Shown here: piece after piece, positions 1-7,965 of the stretch | Numbering within the stretch: position 1 is the first letter of the stretch | How the letters are laid out: the number at the start of each line of letters is the position of its first letter | Origin: Armatimonadota bacterium | GTDB taxonomy: Bacteria > Armatimonadota > Fimbriimonadia > Fimbriimonadales > Fimbriimonadaceae | Length of the DNA stretch: 64,000 nucleotides | Direction of reading: 5' to 3' | Assembly (NCBI GenBank): GCA_022563855.1 | Contig: JADFMN010000001.1 | Coordinates: 475,386-539,385 of the forward strand | Notes under the pieces: generated by a model | What the model was told of the DNA's origin: nothing | The model's input: only the letters and a program-made list of their open reading frames with translations | Database searches by the model: none | Made by a program: the position numbers and the translations under genes

Positions 1-660
1 AGCTGACATCTCGTGTGAGATATGGACCTGGATGTCGATATGCACTTCAGGTTCTTTAACGGTCTGTGGTTCGACCTCAGGATCGGCTGGCGGCTTGATA
101 TCAGTCTGCACAGGTGGAGTAGGATTCTCATTCTTAGCCGTTTGTTGGCCCTTTCCGGACTCTTTCAACCCACTGAGTCCCCGATCTCGCGGCACAATGC
201 GATCGGCACCGCCTACGCTCTGCAGAAGATTCCAATCACGCATATTGTTGATGATTCCATCAAATACGCCCTTCGCTTGCGCATCTGCAACTCCCCCCTC
301 CTTCTTTAGGAAATCTAGAACAGCCTGCTCTACAGGCGCAGCATTCTTATATCTATCATGAACCTTCGCGAACAAATCATGGCCAAACAAGATGTCGTAA
401 ATTTTGTCAAAATCGTTACTGACAGCCGCTCGAGCATTGTCACCGAGATCAATATTCTCCGCGTTGTAACTACCTTTCGTAAGCCCGTATTGCCCACCAG
501 CTGTAATCAACTGTCTGAAAATCTCTGACGAAGATGTAAAGCCCAGATTGTCAGCCAATGTCGGACGGTACATCGGATGACCGGCATTTGCTTCGAGAAT
601 TTTCTTGGGAAGCTTCAGAGCTTCCTTAAGGCTCTTAGGTGGATAGTAGCTTTTTGGCAT
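1..660 (-). CDS. Partial winged-helix-like hypothetical protein (3' end outside window)
   Basis: The minus strand is open from an ATG at 660 to the window edge: 220 codons with no stop inside the window. An in-frame TAG at 693-691 bounds the start, and AAGG lies about 13 bases upstream of the ATG. Residues 1-75 (beginning MPKSYYPPKSLKEAL, with LADNLGFTSSSEIFRQL) and about 85-145 read as two helical, winged-helix-like units. A Pro/Lys-rich linker (about 165-205) leads to HIDIQVHIS at 207-215. From memory, such a tail occurs at the C-terminus of DUF5343-type proteins, so this is a family guess. It lies 63 bp downstream of fumC on the same strand. Its base composition is lower in G+C (27 of the first 60 bases) than fumC (35 of 60 at 1801-1860), suggesting later acquisition. 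The function is unknown. Confidence 0.75.
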   Translation of the reverse strand, partial: MPKSYYPPKSLKEALKLPKKILEANAGHPMYRPTLADNLGFTSSSEIFRQLITAGGQYGLTKGSYNAENIDLGDNARAAVSNDFDKIYDILFGHDLFAKVHDRYKNAAPVEQAVLDFLKKEGGVADAQAKGVFDGIINNMRDWNLLQSVGGADRIVPRDRGLSGLKESGKGQQTAKNENPTPPVQTDIKPPADPEVEPQTVKEPEVHIDIQVHISHEMSA

Positions 661-723
661 ATCGCTGTATTTTACCTTGCTGCAAGCCAGCTAAATAGAC
701 ACTGCATCACCTTCACGCTTGTT

Positions 724-2121
724 TTACGACCCAGGAATTCCCGGCTCGGTGAGGTTCGCGGGGTCGAGGGCTTTCTTTAGGGTCTCTTCGTCGAGCAAAC
801 CCATTTCGCGCACGACTTCGGGGATGGACTTGCCTTCGGCCAGGGCGATCTTGACGACCTCGGCGGCCTTCTTGTAGCCGATGAAGACGTTCAGCGCGGT
901 CGCCAGAGAAGGCGATGTTTCGGCGTACCGCTTGCACGTCTCTTCGTTCGCCGTGATGCCGACGATGCAGTTGTCGGTGTAGGTGTTCAGAGCGTTGGTC
1001 AGGATCTGCAGGGAGAACTGCGCGGAGAACGCCATCGACGGCATCATCACGTTCAGCTCGAGCTGCCCCGCCTGCACGCAGTAGTCGAGCGACTGGCACT
1101 GGCCGAGCACCTGGAACAGCACGAGGTTCATGTTCTCCGCCATCGAGGGGTTCACCTTCCCCGGCATGATCGAAGAGCCCGGCTGCACCGCAGGAAGATT
1201 GATCTCCGCAAGGCCGGTCAGGGGGCCGGAAGCAAGCAGCCTCAAGTCGTTCGTGATGCGCGTCAGCTCTAGACAGAAAACCCTCAGGCCGCTAGAGAGA
1301 GCAGACATACAGAGCTGCGACTGCATCGCCTCGCGCATGTCGTCGGCAGGCTTAAAGTCGACCCCCGTATAAGACGACAGATTGTCGATGACTTTGAAAC
1401 GGTATTCGGGGTGCGTGTTCAGCCCCGTGCCGACCGCGCTGCCGCCGATTCCTAGAACTTCCAGTTCCGAAGCCGCGTACGCCAGCCACTTGCGAGACCG
1501 CCGCACTGCCGCGCCGTACGCAGCAAACTCCTGACCCAGTCGGATGGGCACCGCGTCCTGCAAGTGCGTACGACCCGACTTGAGAACCCCGTCGAACTCC
1601 TCGCCCTTCGCCTCCAAAGCGTCAGCCAGTTTATCGACGGCGGCGAAAAGGTCCGTCATCATCGTGCGCGCCATGATCCGCATCGCCGTCGGAAACGTGT
1701 CGTTGGTGGACTGGCCGTAGTTCGGGTGGTCGTTCGGGCTGACCTTCTTGTACTCGCCTTTGGCCCCGCCCAGGATCTCTTCCGCACGGTTGGCGAGCAC
1801 CTCGTTGCAGTTCATGTTGAGCGAAGTCCCCGCGCCCATGTGGAACACATCCACCGGGAACTGGTCGCGCATCTTCCCTTCCAGAATCTCGTCGCAAGCC
1901 TGGATGATCGCCTCGCCGATCTCCTTGTCGAGCAGCCCGAGATCGGTGTTCGCGCGCGCGCACGCCTTCTTCAGCATGATGTACGCGTCGATCATCTTCG
2001 GGTGCGATGTCAGCCCGCTTATTTGGAACAGCTGGCGGCTGCGCTCGGCCTGGCTGCCCCAGTAGGCGTCGGCTGGCACCTGGACGTCGCCCAAGGAGTC
2101 CTTCTCGATCCGAAAGTCCAT
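724..2121 (-). CDS. fumC: Class II fumarate hydratase (fumarase/aspartase superfamily)
   Basis: Would interconvert fumarate and L-malate in the TCA cycle, as a cytosolic homotetramer. The 465-residue length is normal for FumC. Superfamily signatures are all present: NDHPNYGQSTND (130-141), GRTHLQDAVP (183-192, holding the TH pair used in catalysis) and GSSIMPGKVNP (315-325), the mobile catalytic-serine loop. The HLQD motif and MPGKVNP loop favour fumarase over aspartase, which usually has MPAKVNP. The NMNCNEVLANRA segment is intermediate, so aspartate ammonia-lyase remains possible. The start follows a short gap that opens into a repeat array upstream. No other TCA gene is adjacent. Confidence 0.88.
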   Translation of the reverse strand: MDFRIEKDSLGDVQVPADAYWGSQAERSRQLFQISGLTSHPKMIDAYIMLKKACARANTDLGLLDKEIGEAIIQACDEILEGKMRDQFPVDVFHMGAGTSLNMNCNEVLANRAEEILGGAKGEYKKVSPNDHPNYGQSTNDTFPTAMRIMARTMMTDLFAAVDKLADALEAKGEEFDGVLKSGRTHLQDAVPIRLGQEFAAYGAAVRRSRKWLAYAASELEVLGIGGSAVGTGLNTHPEYRFKVIDNLSSYTGVDFKPADDMREAMQSQLCMSALSSGLRVFCLELTRITNDLRLLASGPLTGLAEINLPAVQPGSSIMPGKVNPSMAENMNLVLFQVLGQCQSLDYCVQAGQLELNVMMPSMAFSAQFSLQILTNALNTYTDNCIVGITANEETCKRYAETSPSLATALNVFIGYKKAAEVVKIALAEGKSIPEVVREMGLLDEETLKKALDPANLTEPGIPGS

Positions 2122-2152
2122 GCCTCTAGGTTACCGGCACAGCGCATTCGTT

Positions 2153-2336
2153 GGGAGGGCGAGCGTCCCCGCGAGCCGCCGACACCGCAATGCTCACTTG
2201 CAAGGGAGGGCGAGCGTCCCCGCGAGCCGCCATCAGCGGCAACCTCCCTAGAAGCGGGGAGGGCGAGAGTCCCCGCGAGCCGCCGCCAGCGCCAGCATCC
2301 CTAGAAGCGGGAGGGCGAGAGTCCCCGCGAGCCGCC
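2153..2336 (+). repeat. REP-like repeat family R1, four tandem copies
   Basis: Four near-identical 28-bp units start at 2153, 2204, 2257 and 2309, a 51-53 bp period. Each contains the core GGCGAG(C/A)GTCCCCGCGAGCC. The 23-25 bp between units are partly shared (two end in TCCCTAGAAGCG), so they are not CRISPR spacers. The units lie just downstream of the RAYT gene and are inverted relative to the copies at 2904-2972. Confidence 0.85.
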
Positions 2337-2377
2337 GACAGCGCAACGCCTGAATATATGGCAACTGCCTCGCTAGC

Positions 2378-2848
2378 CTAAGGCCCAAACCAACGTAATT
2401 CGTTCAGCTCTCCTTGATACGGCCACTCCTCCGGAACGACGGCAAGACCTTTGCGAACCGGATTGTGACGCACATACTGCCACTTCTCCTCGTACGCTCT
2501 TCCCGTCCTAATCTGGGTATCCCAAAATCCGCTCTGCCAGAATCCCCTCGCCTCAGAACCGTCGCTCTGGGTGACCAGGCGATTCCAATATGCGATCCAA
2601 GCCTTAAGATTTGGGTCGGTCGTGTTCGGCGAGCAGAAGAAATGTATGTGGTCGGGCATGATCACGTACCGTCCTACCAGCCAGTGAACTGCCGCCGCCC
2701 ACGCTTCGGTAATCAGGATGCACATATCGTCGTTTGCGAGCAGTGGTCCTCGATTGCGCGTGCAAACGGTGACAAACAGAATATCGGAGCGATTCGTCAA
2801 CGTCAGGATCGAGTTTTCAGATGGCTTTCTGCGGACGGTTTTCTCCAT
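2378..2848 (-). CDS. REP-associated tyrosine transposase (RAYT, IS200/IS605-like)
   Basis: A 156-residue Y1-type HUH nuclease of the RAYT class, which cuts and joins single-stranded DNA at REP hairpins. The HUH motif is MPDHIHF at 64-70 (H67, H69). The candidate catalytic tyrosine is Y125 in QYVRHNPVRKGL, the usual tail of this family, with Y119 as an alternative. It is full length for a compact RAYT and shows no frameshift. It stands alone, without TnpB and without obvious IS ends. It is flanked by four R1 repeats on its downstream side and two inverted R1 copies on its upstream side, the classic arrangement of a domesticated RAYT with its substrate repeats. Activity on these repeats is inference. 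Confidence 0.88.
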   Translation of the reverse strand: MEKTVRRKPSENSILTLTNRSDILFVTVCTRNRGPLLANDDMCILITEAWAAAVHWLVGRYVIMPDHIHFFCSPNTTDPNLKAWIAYWNRLVTQSDGSEARGFWQSGFWDTQIRTGRAYEEKWQYVRHNPVRKGLAVVPEEWPYQGELNELRWFGP

Positions 2849-2903
2849 TTCCTGAAGACCTTCGAGGCAATCACATTACCTTGCAGAGCGAAACTGCGCG
2901 ACA

Positions 2904-2972
2904 GCGGCTCGCGGGGACGCTCGCCCTCCCGAAATTGCACGTTTAGCGGCTCGCGGGGACGCTCGCCCTCCC
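2904..2972 (-). repeat. REP-like repeat family R1, two inverted copies
   Basis: Units at 2904-2930 and 2946-2972 are reverse complements of the R1 units at 2153-2336. They lie between the RAYT start and the end of the TPR gene, so the transposase gene sits inside an inverted pair of R1 clusters. The second copy ends only 8 bp before the 3' end of the TPR gene. Confidence 0.85.
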
Positions 2973-2979
2973 GACTGTC

Positions 2980-4587
2980 CTACTTCCCCTGCGAATCCGT
3001 CAGCTGGACGTCGGAGAACTGCCACGCTTGGCTGTAGCGCAACATGCACTCAGCAGACTCGGCCTGTTTTCCCTGCAGCTTCAACACGGCGGCCAGCCCG
3101 TGCAGAGACCAGCCGTTCTCCGGCGATTCCTTGAGGTTTTCTCGGTAAGCGGCTTCTGCCTCGTCCAATCTTCCGGCCAGCATGAGCACCCGGCCCAGGG
3201 TGATCTGCACTGGGTGTGGCCACACGCGCGTCTCGCGGTAGGTCAGGCCTTCTTCGACATCGCGCGCGTCTTGCAGAGCGGCGATCGCCGCGTCGTAGTC
3301 CTTCGCCGCGACTGCGATCTCAGCCTCGACCATGCCGAGCGCGATCTTCGTCATGCTGTTCGCCTGACGCACGCGCCACGCTCGGATGTTCTCGGCGTCT
3401 GCCAACGTTCGCATTTCAATCAGGTGGTCGGATGCAGCGGTGGTGTTGCCGCCACTGACCATTGCCATCGCCTGGCCGTAGTGCCAGACGAACTGCAGAT
3501 ACCCGTACTCGTCCGACGGCTCGGGAGTATCCAGAATCTCTTCCCACCGCATGAACTGGATCATCGTGTACATCGGCAGGGCGTGCTGCCGCTGGGAATT
3601 GACGCGCAAGCGGACGAAGCTGGCGAGTTTCTCCGCAGCCTCCAGCGCCAGGTCGCCGCGCCCCTCCCACCGCGCGCAGTGCCAAAGGAAGTCCCAGTTG
3701 TGCGCCTTGTACCCTCCGATCGGGCTCAGGCCCATGTCGGTGCACAGCATCGCGTATCTGTCGTACGCGGCGGTCGCTCCGATGTTCGCTATCGAGCCTT
3801 CGTGGTACCGCCCGGTCAGCAAATAGATGTGCGAAGGCATGTGCTGAAGATGCGAGACACCCGGCACCAAACCGAGCAGTCTGTCGGCGGCGGGCTCAGC
3901 AACCTCGGGCGTCTTCGAGCCTTCCCAAGAGTGGATTGTGAAGTGATTCGCGCCGGGGTTCCAAGGGTTGATCACCAGCGCGCGCGCCAGCAGATCGGTG
4001 ATCTCCGTCGTCCACTCTTTCGGCGTGCCGTCTCTGTTCCAGTAGTTCCACTTGTGCAAGTTCATCAACGATTCCGCGGTCATGGTCAGAACGTCGTCGT
4101 CGTCTGGGTACTGCTTGGCGACTTCGCCCATCGCTTCGGCGTAAGCGCGATCCAGGGTGCTGCGCTTGGCGTCCTCATCCAGGCTGTACCGTTCATCTAG
4201 AGCGACGATCAGTGCCTGTTCCCTGGGCGTCGCGGTGTCAAGTCGCTTCATCGCCTCTGCGATAAGCTCAGCGGCCTTCTTGCCCTTAGTCTTCGACATG
4301 CCTGAGTTGAGGTTCGGGCCTAGCGCCAGCGCTGCGCCCCAGTACGCCATCGCGCAGTCGGGGTCGAGCTTGGTGGCGTACATGAACGAGCGGTGCGCCT
4401 CCTGATTGTTGAACCCGTAGCAGAGCACGAAGCCTTGATCGAAGTACTGCTGCGCCAACCGGCTGTCGGTGCTGACCGGGAACTTGTGCGTGCCCATTCC
4501 GTCGAGCAACGGCGCCGGCGCGTCGTCCTGAGAGAGCGAGAGAGCTGGGATCAGGATCAGTGCGGCAAATAGCAATGACACGCGCAT
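2980..4587 (-). CDS. Exported tetratricopeptide-repeat protein
   Basis: 535 residues. The N-terminus (MRVSLLFAALILIPALSLSQ) is a standard Sec signal peptide, so the protein should act in the periplasm. The rest is helical, with TPR-type repeats: AHRSFMYATKLDPDCAMAYWGAALAL near 65-90, further units around 180-210, and two C-terminal units (about 425-515) with the typical A-x-A-x-Y and G-x-x-L spacing. The segment ANHFTIHSWEGS near residue 215 and HMPSHIYLLTGRY near 255 are conserved-looking and histidine-rich. From memory, similar large TPR proteins are common in environmental bacteria and lack an assigned function. A scaffolding role is inference. It is a single gene, divergent from rhaA. Confidence 0.85.
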   Translation of the reverse strand: MRVSLLFAALILIPALSLSQDDAPAPLLDGMGTHKFPVSTDSRLAQQYFDQGFVLCYGFNNQEAHRSFMYATKLDPDCAMAYWGAALALGPNLNSGMSKTKGKKAAELIAEAMKRLDTATPREQALIVALDERYSLDEDAKRSTLDRAYAEAMGEVAKQYPDDDDVLTMTAESLMNLHKWNYWNRDGTPKEWTTEITDLLARALVINPWNPGANHFTIHSWEGSKTPEVAEPAADRLLGLVPGVSHLQHMPSHIYLLTGRYHEGSIANIGATAAYDRYAMLCTDMGLSPIGGYKAHNWDFLWHCARWEGRGDLALEAAEKLASFVRLRVNSQRQHALPMYTMIQFMRWEEILDTPEPSDEYGYLQFVWHYGQAMAMVSGGNTTAASDHLIEMRTLADAENIRAWRVRQANSMTKIALGMVEAEIAVAAKDYDAAIAALQDARDVEEGLTYRETRVWPHPVQITLGRVLMLAGRLDEAEAAYRENLKESPENGWSLHGLAAVLKLQGKQAESAECMLRYSQAWQFSDVQLTDSQGK

Positions 4588-4652
4588 GATATGATGTTCT
4601 ACCTCGCGTTGGGCGCTAGGGGTTTCCTTCGTCGCTCAAGTAGACTCGAAGA

Positions 4653-5891
4653 ATGTCCGTGTTTGAGACTGCTGTGGAGCGTTACGGCGAGCTGGAAGTC
4701 GATGTCGACGCCGCGCTTTCGGCCCTCCTTGACATTCCGATCTCCGTTCACTGCTGGCAGGGGGACGACGTCGGTGGTTTCGAGGTCGACTCGGGCGCGC
4801 TGGGCGGGGGGTTGGCGGTCACGGGCAACTACCTCGGCAAGGCGCGGACTCCGTCTGAGTTGCGCAGCGATCTTTCGATGGTTTTTAGTCTGATCCCCGG
4901 TTCGCACCGCCTCAACCTGCACGCGATGTACGGCGAGTTCTCCGGGCGCGTCGATCGGGACGAGATCGAGACTTCGCACTTTGCCGGCTGGGTGGAATGG
5001 GCGCGAGCCGAGAGCATCGGTATGGACTTCAATCCGACTTGCTTCAGCCACCCGAAGGCCGAGGATGGGTTCACGCTCTCGCACCAGGACAAGGGCGTGC
5101 GGGATTTCTGGGTCGAGCACTGCCAGCGGTGCCGCGTGATTGGCGATTACTTCGGACGAGAGCTTGGGACTAAGTGCGTGACGAACGTGTGGATCCCGGA
5201 CGGCTACAAAGATACGCCCGCCGACCGCCGTTCTCCGCGGGATCGTTTGCAGTCTTCTCTTGACGAGGTGTTTGCGAAGAAGTTCGACGACAACCTCGAC
5301 TCGGTGGAGTCGAAGCTGTTCGGGATCGGCAGCGAGTCGTACGTCGTCGGCTCGCACGAGTTCTACTTGGGCTATGCGATCAAGAACGGCACGCTTCTGA
5401 CGCTCGATTCAGGCCACTACCACCCGACGGAGAGCATCGCCGACAAGATCTCGTCGTGCCTGATGTTCGTCGATGAGATGATGCTGCACGTCAGCCGCGG
5501 CGTGCGCTGGGACAGCGACCACGTCGTCACCCTGAACGACGACTTGCTGATGATCGCGCGCGAGATCGTTTGCAACGGCTACCTCGACCGTGTGCGCATC
5601 GGGCTCGACTATTTCGACGCCTCGATCAACCGAGTAGGGGCGTGGGTCATCGGCATGCGCAACATGCAGAAGGCATTGCTGATCGCGCTGCTGGAGCCGA
5701 CCGCGCTTCTCAAGGATGCGGAAAGGGACGGCGACTTCACGAAACGACTCGCGCTGCAAGAGGACGCCAAGTCGCTCCCCTGGGGCGCGGTTTGGGACGT
5801 ACATTGCGACCGGCTCAGCGTACCGCTCGGCGGCGCTTGGCTCAATGAAGTCAGCGATTACGAAAGGAAGGTTCTGTCAAAGCGCTGCTAA
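4653..5891 (+). CDS. rhaA: L-rhamnose isomerase
   Basis: Converts L-rhamnose to L-rhamnulose, the first step of rhamnose catabolism, in the cytosol with divalent metals. The 412 residues compare with about 419 in E. coli RhaA. Diagnostic motifs run in order: HCWQGDDVGGFE (33-44), NLHAMYGEF (88-96), DFNPTCFSHPKA (125-136), ESKLFGIGSESYVVGSHEFY (219-238), LDSGHYHPTE (251-260) and SRGVRWDSDHVV (281-292). They include the metal-binding Glu, His and Asp positions of the family. The first ATG, with GAAGA just upstream, fits. No rhamnulokinase, aldolase, permease or regulator is adjacent, so it is an orphan here. Its stop overlaps the convergent ankyrin gene by 4 bp. Confidence 0.95.
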   Translation: MSVFETAVERYGELEVDVDAALSALLDIPISVHCWQGDDVGGFEVDSGALGGGLAVTGNYLGKARTPSELRSDLSMVFSLIPGSHRLNLHAMYGEFSGRVDRDEIETSHFAGWVEWARAESIGMDFNPTCFSHPKAEDGFTLSHQDKGVRDFWVEHCQRCRVIGDYFGRELGTKCVTNVWIPDGYKDTPADRRSPRDRLQSSLDEVFAKKFDDNLDSVESKLFGIGSESYVVGSHEFYLGYAIKNGTLLTLDSGHYHPTESIADKISSCLMFVDEMMLHVSRGVRWDSDHVVTLNDDLLMIAREIVCNGYLDRVRIGLDYFDASINRVGAWVIGMRNMQKALLIALLEPTALLKDAERDGDFTKRLALQEDAKSLPWGAVWDVHCDRLSVPLGGAWLNEVSDYERKVLSKRC

Positions 5892-6340
5892 TCCAGAAGG
5901 CTGTTGATGTACTTCTTGATCTCTGGCGAGCTTACATGGTTCGCCAGATTCTTGACGTCTTGCAATTCGACGGCATCAGTTGGCATTGCCCCGTTCTCGA
6001 CTAGAATCTTGACAACATCCAGCTGACGAAATATGATGGCGTCTTCGAGCGGTGATACGCCCGGACCACTTCTTTGAGTAACGTCGGCTCCTCTTGCGAT
6101 CAGTAGCTCGACACAGGCCATGTGGCCGAATTTCGCCGCCCCCTTAATCGGAGTCCCACGTCCGTCCGGATTTGTCGCGTTGACGTCGACGCCGGAGTCG
6201 AGGTATTCGCGGAGCGCGTCTACGTCTCCAAAGTCGGCGGCCTCCCAGATGTTCGTCGGTTCAACGCGCGAGCCGCATGAACACACGACCAGCAGCGCAG
6301 CGATCGCAACGGAAAAGAAAGTCAGCCTGCATTTAGTCAC
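5888..6340 (-). CDS. Ankyrin-repeat lipoprotein
   Basis: 150 residues. A hydrophobic N-terminus ends in VVCSCGS, so the protein is probably lipid-anchored at C20 or C22. The lipobox is imperfect because of the double cysteine. About three to four ankyrin repeats follow (NIWEAADFGDVDALREYLDSG, then GTPIKGAAKFGHMACVELLI, then SPLEDAIIFRQLDVVKILVE). Ankyrin repeats mediate protein-protein contact; no partner is evident. The stop codon overlaps that of rhaA (convergent, 4 bp), leaving no room for a terminator between the two genes. Confidence 0.8.
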   Translation of the reverse strand: MTKCRLTFFSVAIAALLVVCSCGSRVEPTNIWEAADFGDVDALREYLDSGVDVNATNPDGRGTPIKGAAKFGHMACVELLIARGADVTQRSGPGVSPLEDAIIFRQLDVVKILVENGAMPTDAVELQDVKNLANHVSSPEIKKYINSLLD

Positions 6341-6383
6341 GGGTCAATCTCCGGTCGAGCATCCATTCTAGCCTACCCATCGG

Positions 6384-6449
6384 TTACCGCGCGGTTGAGT
6401 CCTCCAACTGATCCAGCACGTCGCGCGGGTGGTTCGTGATGATGAAGTT
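6384..6449 (-). pseudogene. C-terminal fragment of a GDPD-like gene
   Basis: Read on the minus strand, these 22 codons give NFIITNHPRDVLDQLEDSTAR then TAA. They match the C-terminus of the intact phosphodiesterase gene at 7074-7856 (NFIITNHPRDVLAQLSEH). The match stops abruptly upstream, where an in-frame TGA occurs at 6452-6450. It is a remnant of a duplicated or rearranged GDPD gene beside a REP array. Confidence 0.7.
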
Positions 6450-6484
6450 TCATCCCTCCACACTCGCACCGTGTAGCGCTCAAA

Positions 6485-6609
6485 GTAGCACGGGCTTCCA
6501 GCCCGTGAGTGGTTCGGGCATCTTGCCCGAAGGACGCGCCGAACGAGCCTGACCGCGAGGCAGGAACATTGGCTGGAAGCCAATGCCACTCACGGCCAGG
6601 ATGGCCGTG
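6485..6609 (+). repeat. REP family R2: array of four hairpins
   Basis: Four perfect short palindromes lie in a row in a 331-bp gap with no intact gene: CACGGGCTTCCAGCCCGTG (6489-6507), TCGGGCATCTTGCCCGA (6514-6530), ATTGGCTGGAAGCCAAT (6568-6584) and CACGGCCAGGATGGCCGTG (6591-6609). The first is preceded by GTAG (6485-6488), the tetranucleotide known beside classical REP hairpins. The last is followed by the reverse complement of GTGG. An exact copy of the first hairpin, inverted, occurs at 11284-11302. Confidence 0.8.
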
Positions 6610-6671
6610 CCACGTTTTCACACGATCACCCCCAGCTCTCCGCACTCGCAGTGTCGAGGCGTCGTCTGCGG

Positions 6672-7034
6672 CTACACTTTCTTCGTCTCGCCAGGTGCCG
6701 TGTCCAAGAAGACGCTGTAACCGTCAGGGTCGCGCAGAATTGCGGACCATCCCCCGCTCTTGCCCTCTTTCGGCCCCATCTCAAACTCGAGGCCCTTTGA
6801 CACAAGCGCCTCAGCGTTGGCCTTGACATCGCCGCCACGAAAGTTGAGGGTAAGCGTGCCTTCACCGCAGTGCTGCGGTTCATAAAGTCCGAGCCGCACG
6901 TCGTCGTTGGTCACGACCGCCCACCCTTCTTCGTCTTTGCCTTCGACTCTTCTGAAACCGAGATGCTCGTAAAACTCCCGCGACGCCTTTGCGCTCGCGA
7001 CTTTGAGACAAACGTCGCACCAACCAAGGTCCAT
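6672..7034 (-). CDS. VOC-family (glyoxalase/bleomycin resistance-like) protein
   Basis: 120 residues forming a single vicinal-oxygen-chelate domain with paired beta-alpha-beta-beta-beta halves. The first half is WCDVCLKVASAKASREFYEHLGFRRV, the usual strand plus SxxFYxxLGF helix. The second half ends in GWSAILRDPDGYSVFLD, the DPDGxxxxL strand typical of the family. Possible metal-ligand positions are not clearly conserved (C6 in place of the usual His), so the substrate and enzymatic activity are unknown. It lies between the GDPD gene and its fragment at 6384-6449. Confidence 0.85.
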   Translation of the reverse strand: MDLGWCDVCLKVASAKASREFYEHLGFRRVEGKDEEGWAVVTNDDVRLGLYEPQHCGEGTLTLNFRGGDVKANAEALVSKGLEFEMGPKEGKSGGWSAILRDPDGYSVFLDTAPGETKKV

Positions 7035-7073
7035 TGCGATGTTTTACCGTGAAAACGTCAACCTTAACCGTCG

Positions 7074-7856
7074 TCATCGCTGGGTTGTGTGTTCGCTCAG
7101 CTGCGCGAGGACGTCGCGCGGGTGGTTGGTGATGATGAAGTTGACACGCAGCGATTGCAATTGCGCGACCCCTGGGCCGGGCGGGATCGTCCACACGAAC
7201 AGCGGGATCTTCTCGCCGCGAAGGTACGTCGTCAGCACCTTGTTCACCCCGTAGAAACTAAACCCGACGGCGTCGGCTTGGAACTGGTCTAGCTTTGAAC
7301 GCAACGCTCCCTCAGGCTCCTTTGAAAGAGCGTTGTCGCCGACCAGCCAAACGCAGTACAAGCGCGGCTCTAGCGACTTCACCCGCGCTACAGAGTCCCC
7401 ACTGAACGAGAACACGATCGACGAATCCAGCATCTCGTACTCCGCCAGGGAATCGACGACAAGTTGCTCGATGCCGTCGCCGCCCTTTATTTCGACGACC
7501 AAGATCAATCGGCCCTTGACCGCGTCGCACAGCTGGTCCAGCGTCGGCACTCCGGCTTCGATCATCTCCCAGCTAGGCGTCTGTGCCACAGCTCCGGTCA
7601 GCGAAGTCGTGCGATCCAGCGTGCTGTCGTGGATCACCATCACGTCGCCGTTGGCGCTCACGTGGACGTCGCACTCGGCGGCTCTGACGCCGCTGTCGAT
7701 CGCCGCCGCAAAGCTCTCCAAACTGTTCTCCGGAGCGTACGCAGCCGCGCCGCGATGACCGACGACCTGCGTCGACGTCCAAGAGTCGGCAACGAATGCG
7801 GTGGTCGGCCCGAGTGGCATCATCCCGAGTATGGCGGCAACAACCACATCAAGCAA
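7074..7856 (-). CDS. Glycerophosphodiester phosphodiesterase, probably exported
   Basis: Hydrolyses glycerophosphodiesters to sn-glycerol 3-phosphate and an alcohol (GDPD TIM-barrel family). 260 residues with a hydrophobic N-terminus (1-20) that looks like a signal peptide. Catalytic motifs are intact: HRG (34-36), PENS (42-45), ECDVH (61-65, metal-binding Glu/Asp), VIHD (74-77, catalytic His) and VEIKGG (121-126). The C-terminus, NFIITNHPRDVLAQLSEH, is duplicated as a relic at 6384-6449. The neighbouring VOC gene is 39 bp downstream. It is not paired with a glycerophosphodiester transporter. Confidence 0.92.
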   Translation of the reverse strand: MLDVVVAAILGMMPLGPTTAFVADSWTSTQVVGHRGAAAYAPENSLESFAAAIDSGVRAAECDVHVSANGDVMVIHDSTLDRTTSLTGAVAQTPSWEMIEAGVPTLDQLCDAVKGRLILVVEIKGGDGIEQLVVDSLAEYEMLDSSIVFSFSGDSVARVKSLEPRLYCVWLVGDNALSKEPEGALRSKLDQFQADAVGFSFYGVNKVLTTYLRGEKIPLFVWTIPPGPGVAQLQSLRVNFIITNHPRDVLAQLSEHTTQR

Positions 7857-7913
7857 GATCGAACACGATCACCTCGGCGTCGAAGCCGATAGCCAGCAAC
7901 AAAGCTGAATGTA

Positions 7914-7943
7914 AAGAGCCCTAGCCGGTGGGCTAGGGCTCTT
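7914..7943 (-). terminator. Hairpin terminator after the PEP-CTERM gene
   Basis: A perfect 13-bp stem (AAGAGCCCTAGCC at 7914-7926, its complement at 7931-7943) has a 4-base loop. It lies 22 bp beyond the stop of the minus-strand PEP-CTERM gene, with a short T-rich run (TTTACATT) following on that strand. The stem also ends in TT on the other strand. Confidence 0.75.
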
Positions 7944-7965
7944 AGTCGTTCCGATGCTTTAAGAG

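Noticed and set aside
22..361. Two overlapping plus-strand ORFs at the left edge
   Set aside because: They are opposite the partial winged-helix gene, whose reading frame has a better start and protein-like composition.
2153..2336. Possible short CRISPR array (four regular repeats)
   Set aside because: The between-repeat segments share sequence, there are no cas genes, and the same unit occurs singly and inverted elsewhere; it is a REP-like repeat.
2414..3037. 207-codon plus-strand ORF
   Set aside because: Antisense to RAYT and running through R1 repeats; no motifs.
3028..4200. 390-codon plus-strand ORF
   Set aside because: Opposite the exported TPR protein gene, Arg/Val/Gln/His-rich without motifs; a shadow.
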